5,331 nucleotides of DNA from an uncultured Oscillospiraceae bacterium. GTDB lineage: Bacteria; Bacillota; Clostridia; UBA1381. This document shows, piece by piece, positions 1-5,331 of the stretch. How positions within the stretch are numbered: the first letter of the stretch is position 1; every line of letters starts with the position of its first letter. The DNA is taken from the NCBI GenBank assembly GCA_946531785.1, contig CAMNAT010000175.1:1-5331 (forward strand), written 5' to 3'. Position numbers and translations under genes: made by a program. The notes under the pieces were generated by a model. That model searched no databases and had not been told where the DNA came from. It was given only the letters and a program-made list of their open reading frames with translations.

Positions 1-2218
1 CTGCTGTATATTCGGTCTTAAGTGTTGTCTTATAGCTCTGGAGCGCGTTGCCTAAAACCTCATCTCTGTCATAGAGCGCGTCATCAACAGCGTCATCAAA
101 CTCATGTGTAAAGTCGCCGCCCTGAACACGTCCCGCGTGAGCCTGCACATAGTCAACCACCTTATCGGTATCGATCACGCTGTAGCTGTACATTGAGGGT
201 GCCGTATCAAAGTTTGTATATGTCGCGCCGCCCTGCTTTGCAACGTAGGTTGAAGGTACGGTCTCATCCCTTGTCTCTGCAAGATATGCGTCTGTGTCGC
301 TTGATACATTATTCTTTGATGAATACCAAACGGAAACACCGCCATAGATTGTATTACCGAACATCTTTATTGAGCCGCCGTCCTCCGAGGAGAAGGTGCC
401 CTTGCCGCCCTCGATATCTCTGCCCTGCATTGAGGTGAGTACCGGGTGAACGCAGTTTCTGAACACGTTGTTCTCAACAAATACCGAGCCGCCCGTGCAA
501 GCGCCTACGCCGTACTTTGAAACACCGTCATAGTAGTTGTTATATACATGTACCTGGTCGCCTCTTACGCGCGGATGACGCGAGTCGGAGTGATCGAACC
601 AGTTATAGTTATATGTGATGTGATAGCCCTTGTAGCTATCCTCCTTCATGCCGCACAGCGATGTCTTTCCGCTGTCCCAGAAGTGGTTGTATGAGAAGGT
701 GCAGTAGTCTGAGCCTGCCTTAACGTCAAGCGAGCCGTCACCCTTCTTCTGGTCGCCGCCGCGGTTCTGGCCGTAGAATATGTCACAGTTGTGTACCCAG
801 TCATTGAAGTTGTCGGTATCAAGCGAGATACCGTCATCATAGAATTCCATGACCGCAATATTTCTTACCTCGATATTATCAGTCTGTCTTATGAGTAATG
901 ACCAGTGATATGTTGTTGCGTCATCGCCAACGCCCTCAAAGGTAACATTTGATGTCGACTTGATCTGAGCGTACTTTGCGCTGTTTACACCCGCAGGAGC
1001 CTCTACCTGACCTATCATTCTGATAGCTAAAGGAGTAGTCTCGGCATTGTTCTTCTCACGAAGTGAAAGGATCTCGACAAGTCCCGTTCCAGTGTTAACA
1101 GTGCCCTTATTTTTGTCAACAACGACATCCATTGTAACTGTATTCTTGTTCTTATCGGTGATATAGAGCACCTTTGCGCCGTCCTTTAATGTACCGTCAT
1201 TCTTGTACGCGCCGATGCCGTCCTTGTTATAGTGCGATGAATGGCTGTCGAACGCGAAGCCCTCGCGCTTATACGCGGAAACAGTGACCACATCTGATTC
1301 TACCGTTTCCTTTACGCTGCCGCCCAAAACTGTCTCTACCTTGAACTGGTAGCTGCCCGCCGCAAGGCCTAATGCGTCTGCGCGGTAGTATGAGCCGTAG
1401 TAGCGTGTAAGCTCCTTATCGAGCTTTGTGTACGCGCCGCCCTCAGGACGCACATATACGTTATAGCTATCTACCGCAACAGGATTTGTCCATGTGATGT
1501 ATGCGCTTTCCATCCAGCCCGCTGCCCTTGTTATAGATACCTCTGATGTAGCGTTCGGGTCAACCGTTGCCTGCGGTGTAGCCGCCGGTGCTGTAGTTGC
1601 GCCCGGTGCTGTAGTTGCACCCGGTGCTGTCGTCGCCGTTGACGGCTCCGGCGTTACCGTTGCGTCATATTTGCCGTTCGTTACCGCTACGGCAAAAACG
1701 ATGGTTCTGTTTGATGATGTGCCGCTGTCAACTATGGTATAGTCGCCCTCAGCCGCTGCGGTGTATGCTATTTTATATACACCAAATGCGCTCTTTTCTG
1801 AATTGCTCTCAGTTGCAACATTTGCTCCCGAGGCATCCTTTACAACAACATCAATATCCTTTCCCGCAAGCTTGCTGTCACAGCCGGCATAATACTCTAC
1901 AACTGTCTCGCCCGCTGCAAGGTGAAGCTTTACTCCGAGCTGCTTTGACATAAGCGCACTCGTCACAGTCTCAGTTTTACCGAGCGGCGTAGTGATAGAC
2001 TGGCTCACCGTCTGAGGCTTCGCATCCTCGGTCGCGGTAAGAGTCAAAGCGCCGTCAAACACACTCGTGCCCGACTTGCCGTATTTCTCAGCCGTAAGTG
2101 ACGAGAAATTATAGACCGTCTCGGTATCCTCCGCCGAGGCTGTAAGCGTAAAGCCGGTCATAGCAGACGCAGCTACCGCAAAAGCCGCAGCAAAAGCTAC
2201 AAATCTCCTTGATTTCAT
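1..2218 (-). CDS. Secreted modular pectate lyase, polysaccharide lyase family 1 (3' end beyond window)
   Basis: Secreted enzyme predicted to cleave polygalacturonate (pectin backbone) by Ca2+-dependent beta-elimination outside the cell. 739 codons are visible with no stop; the C-terminus is cut off at position 1. Seen in the translation: a signal peptide at about residues 1-29 (Lys/Arg start, Ala-rich core, TASA before Glu30); a beta-rich module at about 30-183, like non-catalytic modules of other clostridial pectate lyases; a Thr/Ala/Pro linker at about 187-224; an Fn3-like module at about 225-316; a PL1 beta-helix from about 320 to 705. Catalytic-core landmarks are DGSLD (494-498, probable Ca2+ ligands D494 and D498), Lys518 in SGKTSL, and RHPRVR (547-552), where R547 and R552 match the catalytic arginine region of PelC-type lyases. 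The start is fixed by the signal peptide and a good ribosome site. It is transcribed divergently from the rrf2 gene. A cell-wall or cellulosome anchor could follow off-window. PL1 assignment is firm; exact substrate and subfamily are not. Confidence 0.93.
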   Translation of the reverse strand, partial: MKSRRFVAFAAAFAVAASAMTGFTLTASAEDTETVYNFSSLTAEKYGKSGTSVFDGALTLTATEDAKPQTVSQSITTPLGKTETVTSALMSKQLGVKLHLAAGETVVEYYAGCDSKLAGKDIDVVVKDASGANVATESNSEKSAFGVYKIAYTAAAEGDYTIVDSGTSSNRTIVFAVAVTNGKYDATVTPEPSTATTAPGATTAPGATTAPAATPQATVDPNATSEVSITRAAGWMESAYITWTNPVAVDSYNVYVRPEGGAYTKLDKELTRYYGSYYRADALGLAAGSYQFKVETVLGGSVKETVESDVVTVSAYKREGFAFDSHSSHYNKDGIGAYKNDGTLKDGAKVLYITDKNKNTVTMDVVVDKNKGTVNTGTGLVEILSLREKNNAETTPLAIRMIGQVEAPAGVNSAKYAQIKSTSNVTFEGVGDDATTYHWSLLIRQTDNIEVRNIAVMEFYDDGISLDTDNFNDWVHNCDIFYGQNRGGDQKKGDGSLDVKAGSDYCTFSYNHFWDSGKTSLCGMKEDSYKGYHITYNYNWFDHSDSRHPRVRGDQVHVYNNYYDGVSKYGVGACTGGSVFVENNVFRNCVHPVLTSMQGRDIEGGKGTFSSEDGGSIKMFGNTIYGGVSVWYSSKNNVSSDTDAYLAETRDETVPSTYVAKQGGATYTNFDTAPSMYSYSVIDTDKVVDYVQAHAGRVQGGDFTHEFDDAVDDALYDRDEVLGNALQSYKTTLKTEYTA
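1585..1638 (-). repeat. Three 18-base tandem repeats coding the lyase linker
   Basis: Three in-frame 18-base units (1585-1602, 1603-1620, 1621-1638) encode repeated GATTAP-type hexapeptides in the linker between the N-terminal module and the Fn3-like module of the lyase. The first two units differ by one base; the third, on the N-terminal side of the protein, is more diverged. The length keeps frame, so gain or loss of units would only change linker length. Such Thr/Pro-rich linkers are common in secreted glycan-degrading enzymes and are often glycosylated; that is inference here. Confidence 0.85.
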
Positions 2219-2226
2219 AACGAAAT

Positions 2227-2234
2227 CCCCTTTC
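2227..2234 (-). promoter_or_regulatory. Ribosome binding site of the pectate lyase
   Basis: On the minus strand GAAAGGGG lies 8 bases before the ATG at 2218. This supports the signal-peptide methionine as the start rather than the internal Met20. Confidence 0.75.
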
Positions 2235-2255
2235 TGTACATATTATATTGATTAT

Positions 2256-2284
2256 ATTATAGTACATTCCTTAGTTGATTTCCA
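2256..2284 (-). promoter_or_regulatory. Predicted sigma-A promoter of the pectate lyase
   Basis: On the minus strand a perfect TATAAT (2261-2256) is preceded at 17 bases by TGGAAA (2284-2279), a 4 of 6 match to TTGACA. Transcription would start near 2249, giving a leader of about 30 bases. A second TATAAT overlaps at 2256-2251 but has a poor -35. The weak -35 may mean an activator helps, but this is inference in an AT-rich region. Confidence 0.55.
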
Positions 2285-2301
2285 TTGATAATATGTCGGC
2301 T

Positions 2302-2331
2302 TTTACAGAAATTTTGTTGTATTTTTATAAT
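2302..2331 (+). promoter_or_regulatory. Possible upstream second promoter of rrf2
   Basis: TTTACA (2302-2307, 5 of 6 match) and TATAAT (2326-2331) are separated by 18 bases on the plus strand. It would be a tandem promoter upstream of the better one at 2338-2366. The surrounding sequence is very AT-rich, so chance occurrence is a real possibility. Confidence 0.35.
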
Positions 2332-2337
2332 ATCCCA

Positions 2338-2366
2338 TAGACAAACGGCGGAGAATATGATATAAT
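2338..2366 (+). promoter_or_regulatory. Predicted sigma-A promoter of the rrf2 regulator
   Basis: TAGACA (2338-2343, 5 of 6) and perfect TATAAT (2361-2366) are 17 bases apart, and TGA directly before the -10 gives an extended -10 element. Transcription would begin near 2373, about 37 bases before the start codon. Confidence 0.75.
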
Positions 2367-2396
2367 CATACGGGAATACCATGAAATAAAAGAAAC

Positions 2397-2401
2397 GGAG
2401 G
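2397..2401 (+). promoter_or_regulatory. Ribosome binding site of rrf2
   Basis: GGAGG, inside GGAGGTG, sits 8 bases before the ATG at 2410. It is a strong Shine-Dalgarno match and fixes the start, which also gives the MKISTKGRYA opening typical of Rrf2 proteins. Confidence 0.8.
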
Positions 2402-2409
2402 TGTGAAGC

Positions 2410-2850
2410 ATGAAAATATCGACAAAGGGCAGATATGCGATAAGGATGATGCTCGATATCGCAGCGCATGCCGAAAGCGGGAATGTGTCGCTCAAGGATG
2501 TGTCAAAGCGACAGGATATATCGCTGAAATATCTGGAGCAGATCGTGAATATGCTGAGTAAGGCGGGGCTGGTGCGCTCACAGCGCGGCGCACAGGGCGG
2601 CTACCGGCTGCAAAGGTCGGCAGATGAGATCACAGTCGGGGATATCCTCCGTGTGACCGATGGCGACATCGCGCCGGTGGCGTGTCTTGAAACAGAGGAA
2701 AACACCTGTCCGCGCGCATCGGTGTGCCCTACCCTGCCATTCTGGCAAGGACTTTACCGCACGATCAACGACTATCTTGACAGTACGACGCTCGCGCAGC
2801 TGCTCGCGAACACACATACGGACGCGATGGATATGTGTCTGTATATATAA
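2410..2850 (+). CDS. Rrf2-family transcriptional regulator (IscR/CymR-like)
   Basis: Cytoplasmic winged-helix DNA-binding protein of 146 residues, the usual Rrf2 length. The N-terminus MKISTKGRYAIRMMLDIA is the family signature; the helix-turn-helix spans about 27-50 (including LKDVSKRQDISLKYLEQIV), followed by the wing SQRGAQGGYRL (57-67). Three cysteines, C92, C100 and C106 (spacing C-x7-C-x5-C), lie where IscR and NsrR carry Fe-S ligands; a fourth, C143, is near the end. IscR of E. coli has C-x5-C-x5-C, so the first gap is two residues longer here. Bacillus CymR, which controls cysteine metabolism, lacks this cluster. The gene ends 107 bases before metY, which has its own promoter and a possible operator. 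I infer control of the following sulfur genes and perhaps of itself. Fe-S binding is possible but unproven; calling it cymR or iscR would overstate the evidence. Confidence 0.93.
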   Translation: MKISTKGRYAIRMMLDIAAHAESGNVSLKDVSKRQDISLKYLEQIVNMLSKAGLVRSQRGAQGGYRLQRSADEITVGDILRVTDGDIAPVACLETEENTCPRASVCPTLPFWQGLYRTINDYLDSTTLAQLLANTHTDAMDMCLYI

Positions 2851-2875
2851 TTTTTAAATTTTTTCAAAAAACCTC

Positions 2876-2903
2876 TTGACAAATGAAAATTATGTGCTAT
2901 AAT
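2876..2903 (+). promoter_or_regulatory. Strong sigma-A promoter of metY-cysK
   Basis: Perfect TTGACA (2876-2881) and perfect TATAAT (2898-2903) are separated by 16 bases, with TGC before the -10 giving an extended -10. Transcription should begin near 2910. Such a strong intrinsic promoter fits a gene pair held down by a repressor. Confidence 0.88.
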
Positions 2904-2913
2904 ACAAATCATA

Positions 2914-2939
2914 GTAACCCGATAGGAAATATAGGTTAC
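2914..2939 (+). promoter_or_regulatory. Inverted repeat at the metY transcription start, candidate operator
   Basis: GTAACC (2914-2919) and GGTTAC (2934-2939) form perfect 6-base arms around a 14-base centre. The dyad lies at about +5 to +30 of the predicted transcript, a position where a bound dimer could block transcription. The neighbouring Rrf2 protein is the obvious candidate ligand. A weak RNA hairpin with a 14-base loop is the alternative. No known riboswitch or T-box would fit in this leader of about 48 bases. Confidence 0.5.
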
Positions 2940-2943
2940 GGAA

Positions 2944-2948
2944 AGAGG
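2944..2948 (+). promoter_or_regulatory. Ribosome binding site of metY
   Basis: AGAGG sits 9 bases before the ATG at 2958; a second AGGAAAA run lies closer to the start. Both agree with this start codon. Confidence 0.65.
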
Positions 2949-2957
2949 TAAGGAAAA

Positions 2958-4250
2958 ATGGCAAATACTAATTGGAGCTTTGAAACAAAACAGCTGCATA
3001 TAGGTCAGGAGCAGGCCGACCCGGTAACAGATTCAAGAGCAGTACCGATCTACGCGACCACATCATATGTGTTCCACGATTTCGACCACGCAGCAGACCG
3101 CTTTGGTCTCAGGGATGCCGGAAACATCTACGGCAGACTTACAAATCCGACACAGGATATCTTCGAGCAGAGGATAGCGGCGCTCGAAGGCGGCGTTGCG
3201 GCGCTTGCGGTCGCATCCGGCGCGGCAGCGATATCGTACACGATACAGGCGCTGGCACATGCAGGCGAGAACATAGTCGCGTCAAAGACGATCTACGGCG
3301 GAACATATAACTACTTTGAGCACACCCTCCCCGGCTTCGGCGTTGACACGATCTTCGTCGATCCGGCGGAAGGGCTTGAAGTGTTCGAGAACGCTATCAA
3401 CGACAAGACAAAGGCAATATTCATCGAGTCGCTCGGCAATCCGAACTCGAATATCATAGACATAGAGGAGCTTGCAAAAATAGCGCATTCGCACGGCATA
3501 CCGCTTGTGATAGACTCGACCTTTGCTACACCGTATCTTTTAAGACCGATCGAATACGGCGCGGACATCGTTATCCACAGCGCAACAAAATTCATCGGCG
3601 GACACGGAACGGCGATAGGCGGAGTAATAGTAGACAGCGGTAAGTTCGACTGGAAGGCAAGCGGCAGATATCCCTGGATATCCGAGCCGAACCCGTCCTA
3701 CCACGGCATATCCTTTGCCGATGCGGTAGGCCCCGCGGCCTTCGTTACATACATAAGAGCTATCCTTCTCCGCGATACGGGAGCTACCCTCTCCCCCTTC
3801 CACGCGTTCATCTTCCTGCAGGGACTTGAAACGCTGTCGCTGAGACTGGAAAGACATGTTGAGAACGCGCTCAAAATAGTTGAGTATCTTAACAGCCATC
3901 CGCAGGTGGAAGCTGTGCATCACCCGTCGCTTGCAGATGATCCGTCACATGAGCTGTACAAAAAGTATTTCAAAAACGGCGCGGGCTCTATCTTCACCTT
4001 CGAGATAAAGGGCGGTCAGGCGGAGGCTCAGAAGTTCATAGATAACCTTGAGATCTTCTCACTGCTCGCGAATGTTGCGGATGTCAAGTCACTCGTTATC
4101 CATCCGGCGACCACCACGCACTCGCAGTGCACAGAGGATGAGCTAAAGGAACAGGGCATACGCCCCAACACGATAAGACTTTCGATAGGCATCGAAAATG
4201 TGAACGACCTTATCAGCGCGTTGGATAAGGCATTTGAAGCAGTAAAATAA
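2958..4250 (+). CDS. metY: O-acetylhomoserine sulfhydrylase (O-acetylhomoserine aminocarboxypropyltransferase)
   Basis: PLP-dependent cytoplasmic enzyme of the Cys/Met metabolism (gamma-family) group. The expected reaction is O-acetyl-L-homoserine plus sulfide giving L-homocysteine and acetate, the direct sulfhydrylation route to methionine. At 430 residues it has the length typical of MetY and is longer than most MetB/MetC proteins of about 380-400. The PLP lysine is K211 in HSATKFIGGHGT. Other cofactor-pocket residues visible are Y58 and R60 in NIYGRLTNPT (phosphate side from the partner subunit), SG at 87-88, Y113 (ring stacking), D186 in VIDSTFATP (pyridine nitrogen) and R407 in IRLSIGIE (substrate carboxylate). 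The extended insertion containing SGKFDWKASGRYPW is characteristic of the O-acetylhomoserine branch. cysK follows after 17 bases, so the two are probably cotranscribed. No homoserine acetyltransferase (metX) is in the window. Use of O-acetylserine as an extra substrate cannot be excluded. Confidence 0.95.
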   Translation: MANTNWSFETKQLHIGQEQADPVTDSRAVPIYATTSYVFHDFDHAADRFGLRDAGNIYGRLTNPTQDIFEQRIAALEGGVAALAVASGAAAISYTIQALAHAGENIVASKTIYGGTYNYFEHTLPGFGVDTIFVDPAEGLEVFENAINDKTKAIFIESLGNPNSNIIDIEELAKIAHSHGIPLVIDSTFATPYLLRPIEYGADIVIHSATKFIGGHGTAIGGVIVDSGKFDWKASGRYPWISEPNPSYHGISFADAVGPAAFVTYIRAILLRDTGATLSPFHAFIFLQGLETLSLRLERHVENALKIVEYLNSHPQVEAVHHPSLADDPSHELYKKYFKNGAGSIFTFEIKGGQAEAQKFIDNLEIFSLLANVADVKSLVIHPATTTHSQCTEDELKEQGIRPNTIRLSIGIENVNDLISALDKAFEAVK

Positions 4251-4252
4251 AA

Positions 4253-4258
4253 AAGGAG
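4253..4258 (+). promoter_or_regulatory. Ribosome binding site of cysK
   Basis: AAGGAG lies just after the metY stop codon and 9 bases before the cysK ATG at 4268. There is no promoter or terminator in the 17-base gap, which supports a metY-cysK operon. Confidence 0.85.
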
Positions 4259-4267
4259 TTAATTGAA

Positions 4268-5200
4268 ATGGCTAAAATATACAGTAAAATCACAGACCTT
4301 ATAGGCGGCACGCCGCTGTTGGAGCTTGTAAACTACGAGAAGAAGAACGGGCTGGAGGCAACGATACTTGCAAAGCTCGAATACTTCAACCCCGCAGGCT
4401 CCGTTAAGGACAGGATCGCAAAGGCGATGGTGGACGAGGCAGAGGCGGACGGCAGACTCGTTCCCGGCTCGGTCATCATTGAGCCGACCTCCGGAAACAC
4501 AGGTATAGGCCTCGCATCGGTCGCGGCGGCGCGCGGCTACCGCATAATCATAACCATGCCGGAGACGATGAGCGTTGAGAGACGCAATCTCTTAAAAGCA
4601 TACGGCGCGGAGCTTGTTTTAACCGACGGCTCAAAGGGCATGAAGGGCGCGATAGCAAAGGCGGAGGAGCTTGCAAAGGAGACGCCGCACAGCTTTATCC
4701 CGAGCCAGTTCACTAATCCGGCAAACCCGGCATATCACAAGGCTACAACGGGTCCGGAGATATGGAACGACACCGACGGCAAGGTTGATATATTCGTTGC
4801 CGGAGTCGGCACAGGCGGCACGATCTCGGGCGTGGGCGAATACCTGAAATCACAGAACCCCAATATAAAGGTCGTAGCGGTGGAGCCGGCAGGCTCGCCG
4901 GTGCTCTCTGAGGGCAAGCCGGGCGCGCACAAGATACAGGGCATAGGCGCGGGCTTCGTCCCCGAAACGCTCAACACCGATATCTATGACGAGATAATCA
5001 AGGTCGAGAACGAGGACGCGTTCGCGGCAGGCAAGGCCATCGCTCATGCGGAGGGCGTGCTTGTCGGCATATCCTCGGGCGCCGCAGTGTGGGCAGCTAC
5101 CCAGCTCGCAAAGCGGCCTGAGAACAAAGGCAAGACGATAGTCGCACTCCTGCCTGACACCGGCGAGAGATACCTCTCGACACCGATGTTCCAGGATTGA
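4268..5200 (+). CDS. cysK: Cysteine synthase A (O-acetylserine sulfhydrylase)
   Basis: PLP-dependent cytoplasmic enzyme (fold type II) converting O-acetyl-L-serine plus sulfide into L-cysteine and acetate. The 310-residue length is typical of CysK. The PLP lysine is K47 in NPAGSVKDRIA. The substrate-binding loop is TSGNTG (74-79), the phosphate-binding loop GTGGT (181-185), the GIGAGFVP segment 226-233, SSGA at 269-272 and PDTGERYLST at 296-305, which includes the region contacting the pyridine nitrogen. All expected motifs are intact. There is no C-terminal CBS domain, so it is not a cystathionine beta-synthase. It is the second gene of the metY-cysK unit and directly precedes a terminator. 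CysK and CysM are hard to separate by eye, but the SVKDR and GIGAGFVP motifs and the length favour CysK. Confidence 0.96.
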   Translation: MAKIYSKITDLIGGTPLLELVNYEKKNGLEATILAKLEYFNPAGSVKDRIAKAMVDEAEADGRLVPGSVIIEPTSGNTGIGLASVAAARGYRIIITMPETMSVERRNLLKAYGAELVLTDGSKGMKGAIAKAEELAKETPHSFIPSQFTNPANPAYHKATTGPEIWNDTDGKVDIFVAGVGTGGTISGVGEYLKSQNPNIKVVAVEPAGSPVLSEGKPGAHKIQGIGAGFVPETLNTDIYDEIIKVENEDAFAAGKAIAHAEGVLVGISSGAAVWAATQLAKRPENKGKTIVALLPDTGERYLSTPMFQD

Positions 5201-5207
5201 CATACAG

Positions 5208-5239
5208 AAAAAGCCTTCTCAATGGTGAGAGGGCTTTTT
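5208..5239 (+). terminator. Intrinsic terminator of metY-cysK
   Basis: Arms 5208-5220 and 5227-5239 pair over 13 positions with a single G-T wobble and a 6-base loop (AATGGT); the 3' arm ends in five T. The 5' arm begins with five A, so the hairpin could also stop transcription from the opposite strand. A second GGC plus seven T run (5245-5254) repeats the 3' arm base and may act as a back-up tail. Confidence 0.9.
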
Positions 5240-5256
5240 ATTATGGCTTTTTTTGC

Positions 5257-5307
5257 GGAATTTGTCGGCAAAATCAACCGAATCGACACCCGTTTTTTAC
5301 AAATTCC
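5257..5307. repeat. 9-base perfect inverted repeat in downstream intergenic DNA
   Basis: GGAATTTGT (5257-5265) and ACAAATTCC (5299-5307) are exact inverse complements separated by 33 bases. The right arm ends 15 bases before a TATAAT at 5323, close to where a -35 box would lie. It may be a pair of operator half-sites for a gene beyond the right edge, or a long-loop RNA stem if transcribed. Function is not shown by the sequence alone. Confidence 0.45.
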
Positions 5308-5322
5308 ACGCCGCTTGGGTAG

Positions 5323-5328
5323 TATAAT
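5323..5328 (+). promoter_or_regulatory. -10-like element of a gene beyond the right edge
   Basis: A perfect TATAAT sits after the terminator of the preceding operon, where a new promoter is expected. No good -35 is found at 16-19 bases; the nearest match, TTTACA (5296-5301), is 21 bases upstream. If real, the promoter may need an activator or lies in a longer context cut by the window. Confidence 0.4.
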
Positions 5329-5331
5329 CTA

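Noticed and set aside
193..1953. Plus-strand and other-frame open frames (193-438, 646-858, 1494-1742, 1615-1953) inside the lyase region
   Set aside because: They are shadows of the long minus-strand lyase frame, with biased compositions (Arg/Pro/Cys-rich or repeated AVVAPG), no convincing ribosome sites and no recognisable domains.
2305..2317. Imperfect palindrome ACAGAAATTTTGT between the divergent promoters
   Set aside because: It is short, contains a mismatch and lies in AT-rich DNA where such sequences are expected by chance.
2257..2469. Minus-strand 70-codon frame across the rrf2 upstream region
   Set aside because: It overlaps the rrf2 start and the lyase promoter, and the product has no recognisable features.
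2851..2875. AT-only T-run and A-run after rrf2 as a terminator
   Set aside because: The stem would be only A-T pairs with no GC core, so it is not a credible intrinsic terminator; some read-through from rrf2 into metY is possible.
2904..2957. SAM riboswitch or T-box leader before metY
   Set aside because: The predicted leader of about 48 bases is too short and lacks the conserved elements of these RNAs.
3540..3923. Minus-strand 127-codon frame inside metY
   Set aside because: It is antisense to a fully intact, well-conserved metY and gives an Arg/Ser/Val-rich product with no domain signature.
4850..5289. Minus-strand frames (4850-5203 and 5044-5289) over cysK
   Set aside because: They are antisense shadows of intact cysK; the second also crosses the terminator hairpin.
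1..5331. CRISPR array, insertion sequence, tRNA, phage or anti-phage system
   Set aside because: No spaced direct repeats, terminal repeats with a transposase, tRNA-like folds or phage/defence genes were seen; nearly all the sequence is accounted for by four ordinary genes and their control sites.

Overview
This window looks like a chromosomal segment from an anaerobic Firmicute of class Clostridia, probably a gut or rumen, plant-fibre-degrading relative of Ruminococcus/Oscillospirales. That placement is an inference. It rests on strong purine-rich Shine-Dalgarno sites, consensus sigma-A promoters (several with an extended -10), mixed codon use with many ATA (Ile) and AGA (Arg) codons beside GC-rich codons, an Rrf2-type regulator next to sulfur-assimilation genes, and a secreted modular pectate lyase with a Thr/Ala/Pro linker.

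Positions 1-2218 (minus strand) hold one long open frame that leaves the window at position 1: a secreted multidomain family PL1 pectate lyase. It has a signal peptide, an N-terminal beta-rich module, a low-complexity linker, an Fn3-like module and a catalytic parallel beta-helix. I translated all 739 visible codons and found no stop or frameshift. Only the extreme C-terminus is missing.

Positions 2219-2409 form a divergent intergenic region. It carries a promoter for the lyase on the minus strand and one or two promoters for the regulator on the plus strand.

Positions 2410-5239 (plus strand) form a sulfur-assimilation cluster. An Rrf2-family regulator with three spaced cysteines is followed by a near-consensus promoter whose first transcribed bases contain an inverted repeat that could be an operator. 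Then come an O-acetylhomoserine sulfhydrylase (metY type) and a cysteine synthase (cysK), 17 bases apart, closed by a strong intrinsic terminator. The two enzymes use sulfide to make homocysteine and cysteine. The regulator probably adjusts the pair to sulfur/cysteine or Fe-S status, but no effector can be read from sequence.

Positions 5240-5331 are non-coding. They contain a 9-base perfect inverted repeat and a -10-like hexamer at the very end, suggesting the control region of a gene outside the window.

Overall the genes belong to recognised families. The parts worth a second look are regulatory: the dyad at the metY start, the cysteine pattern of the Rrf2 protein and the dyad before the right edge. 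The unusual active-site-proximal residues of the pectate lyase also merit a check.
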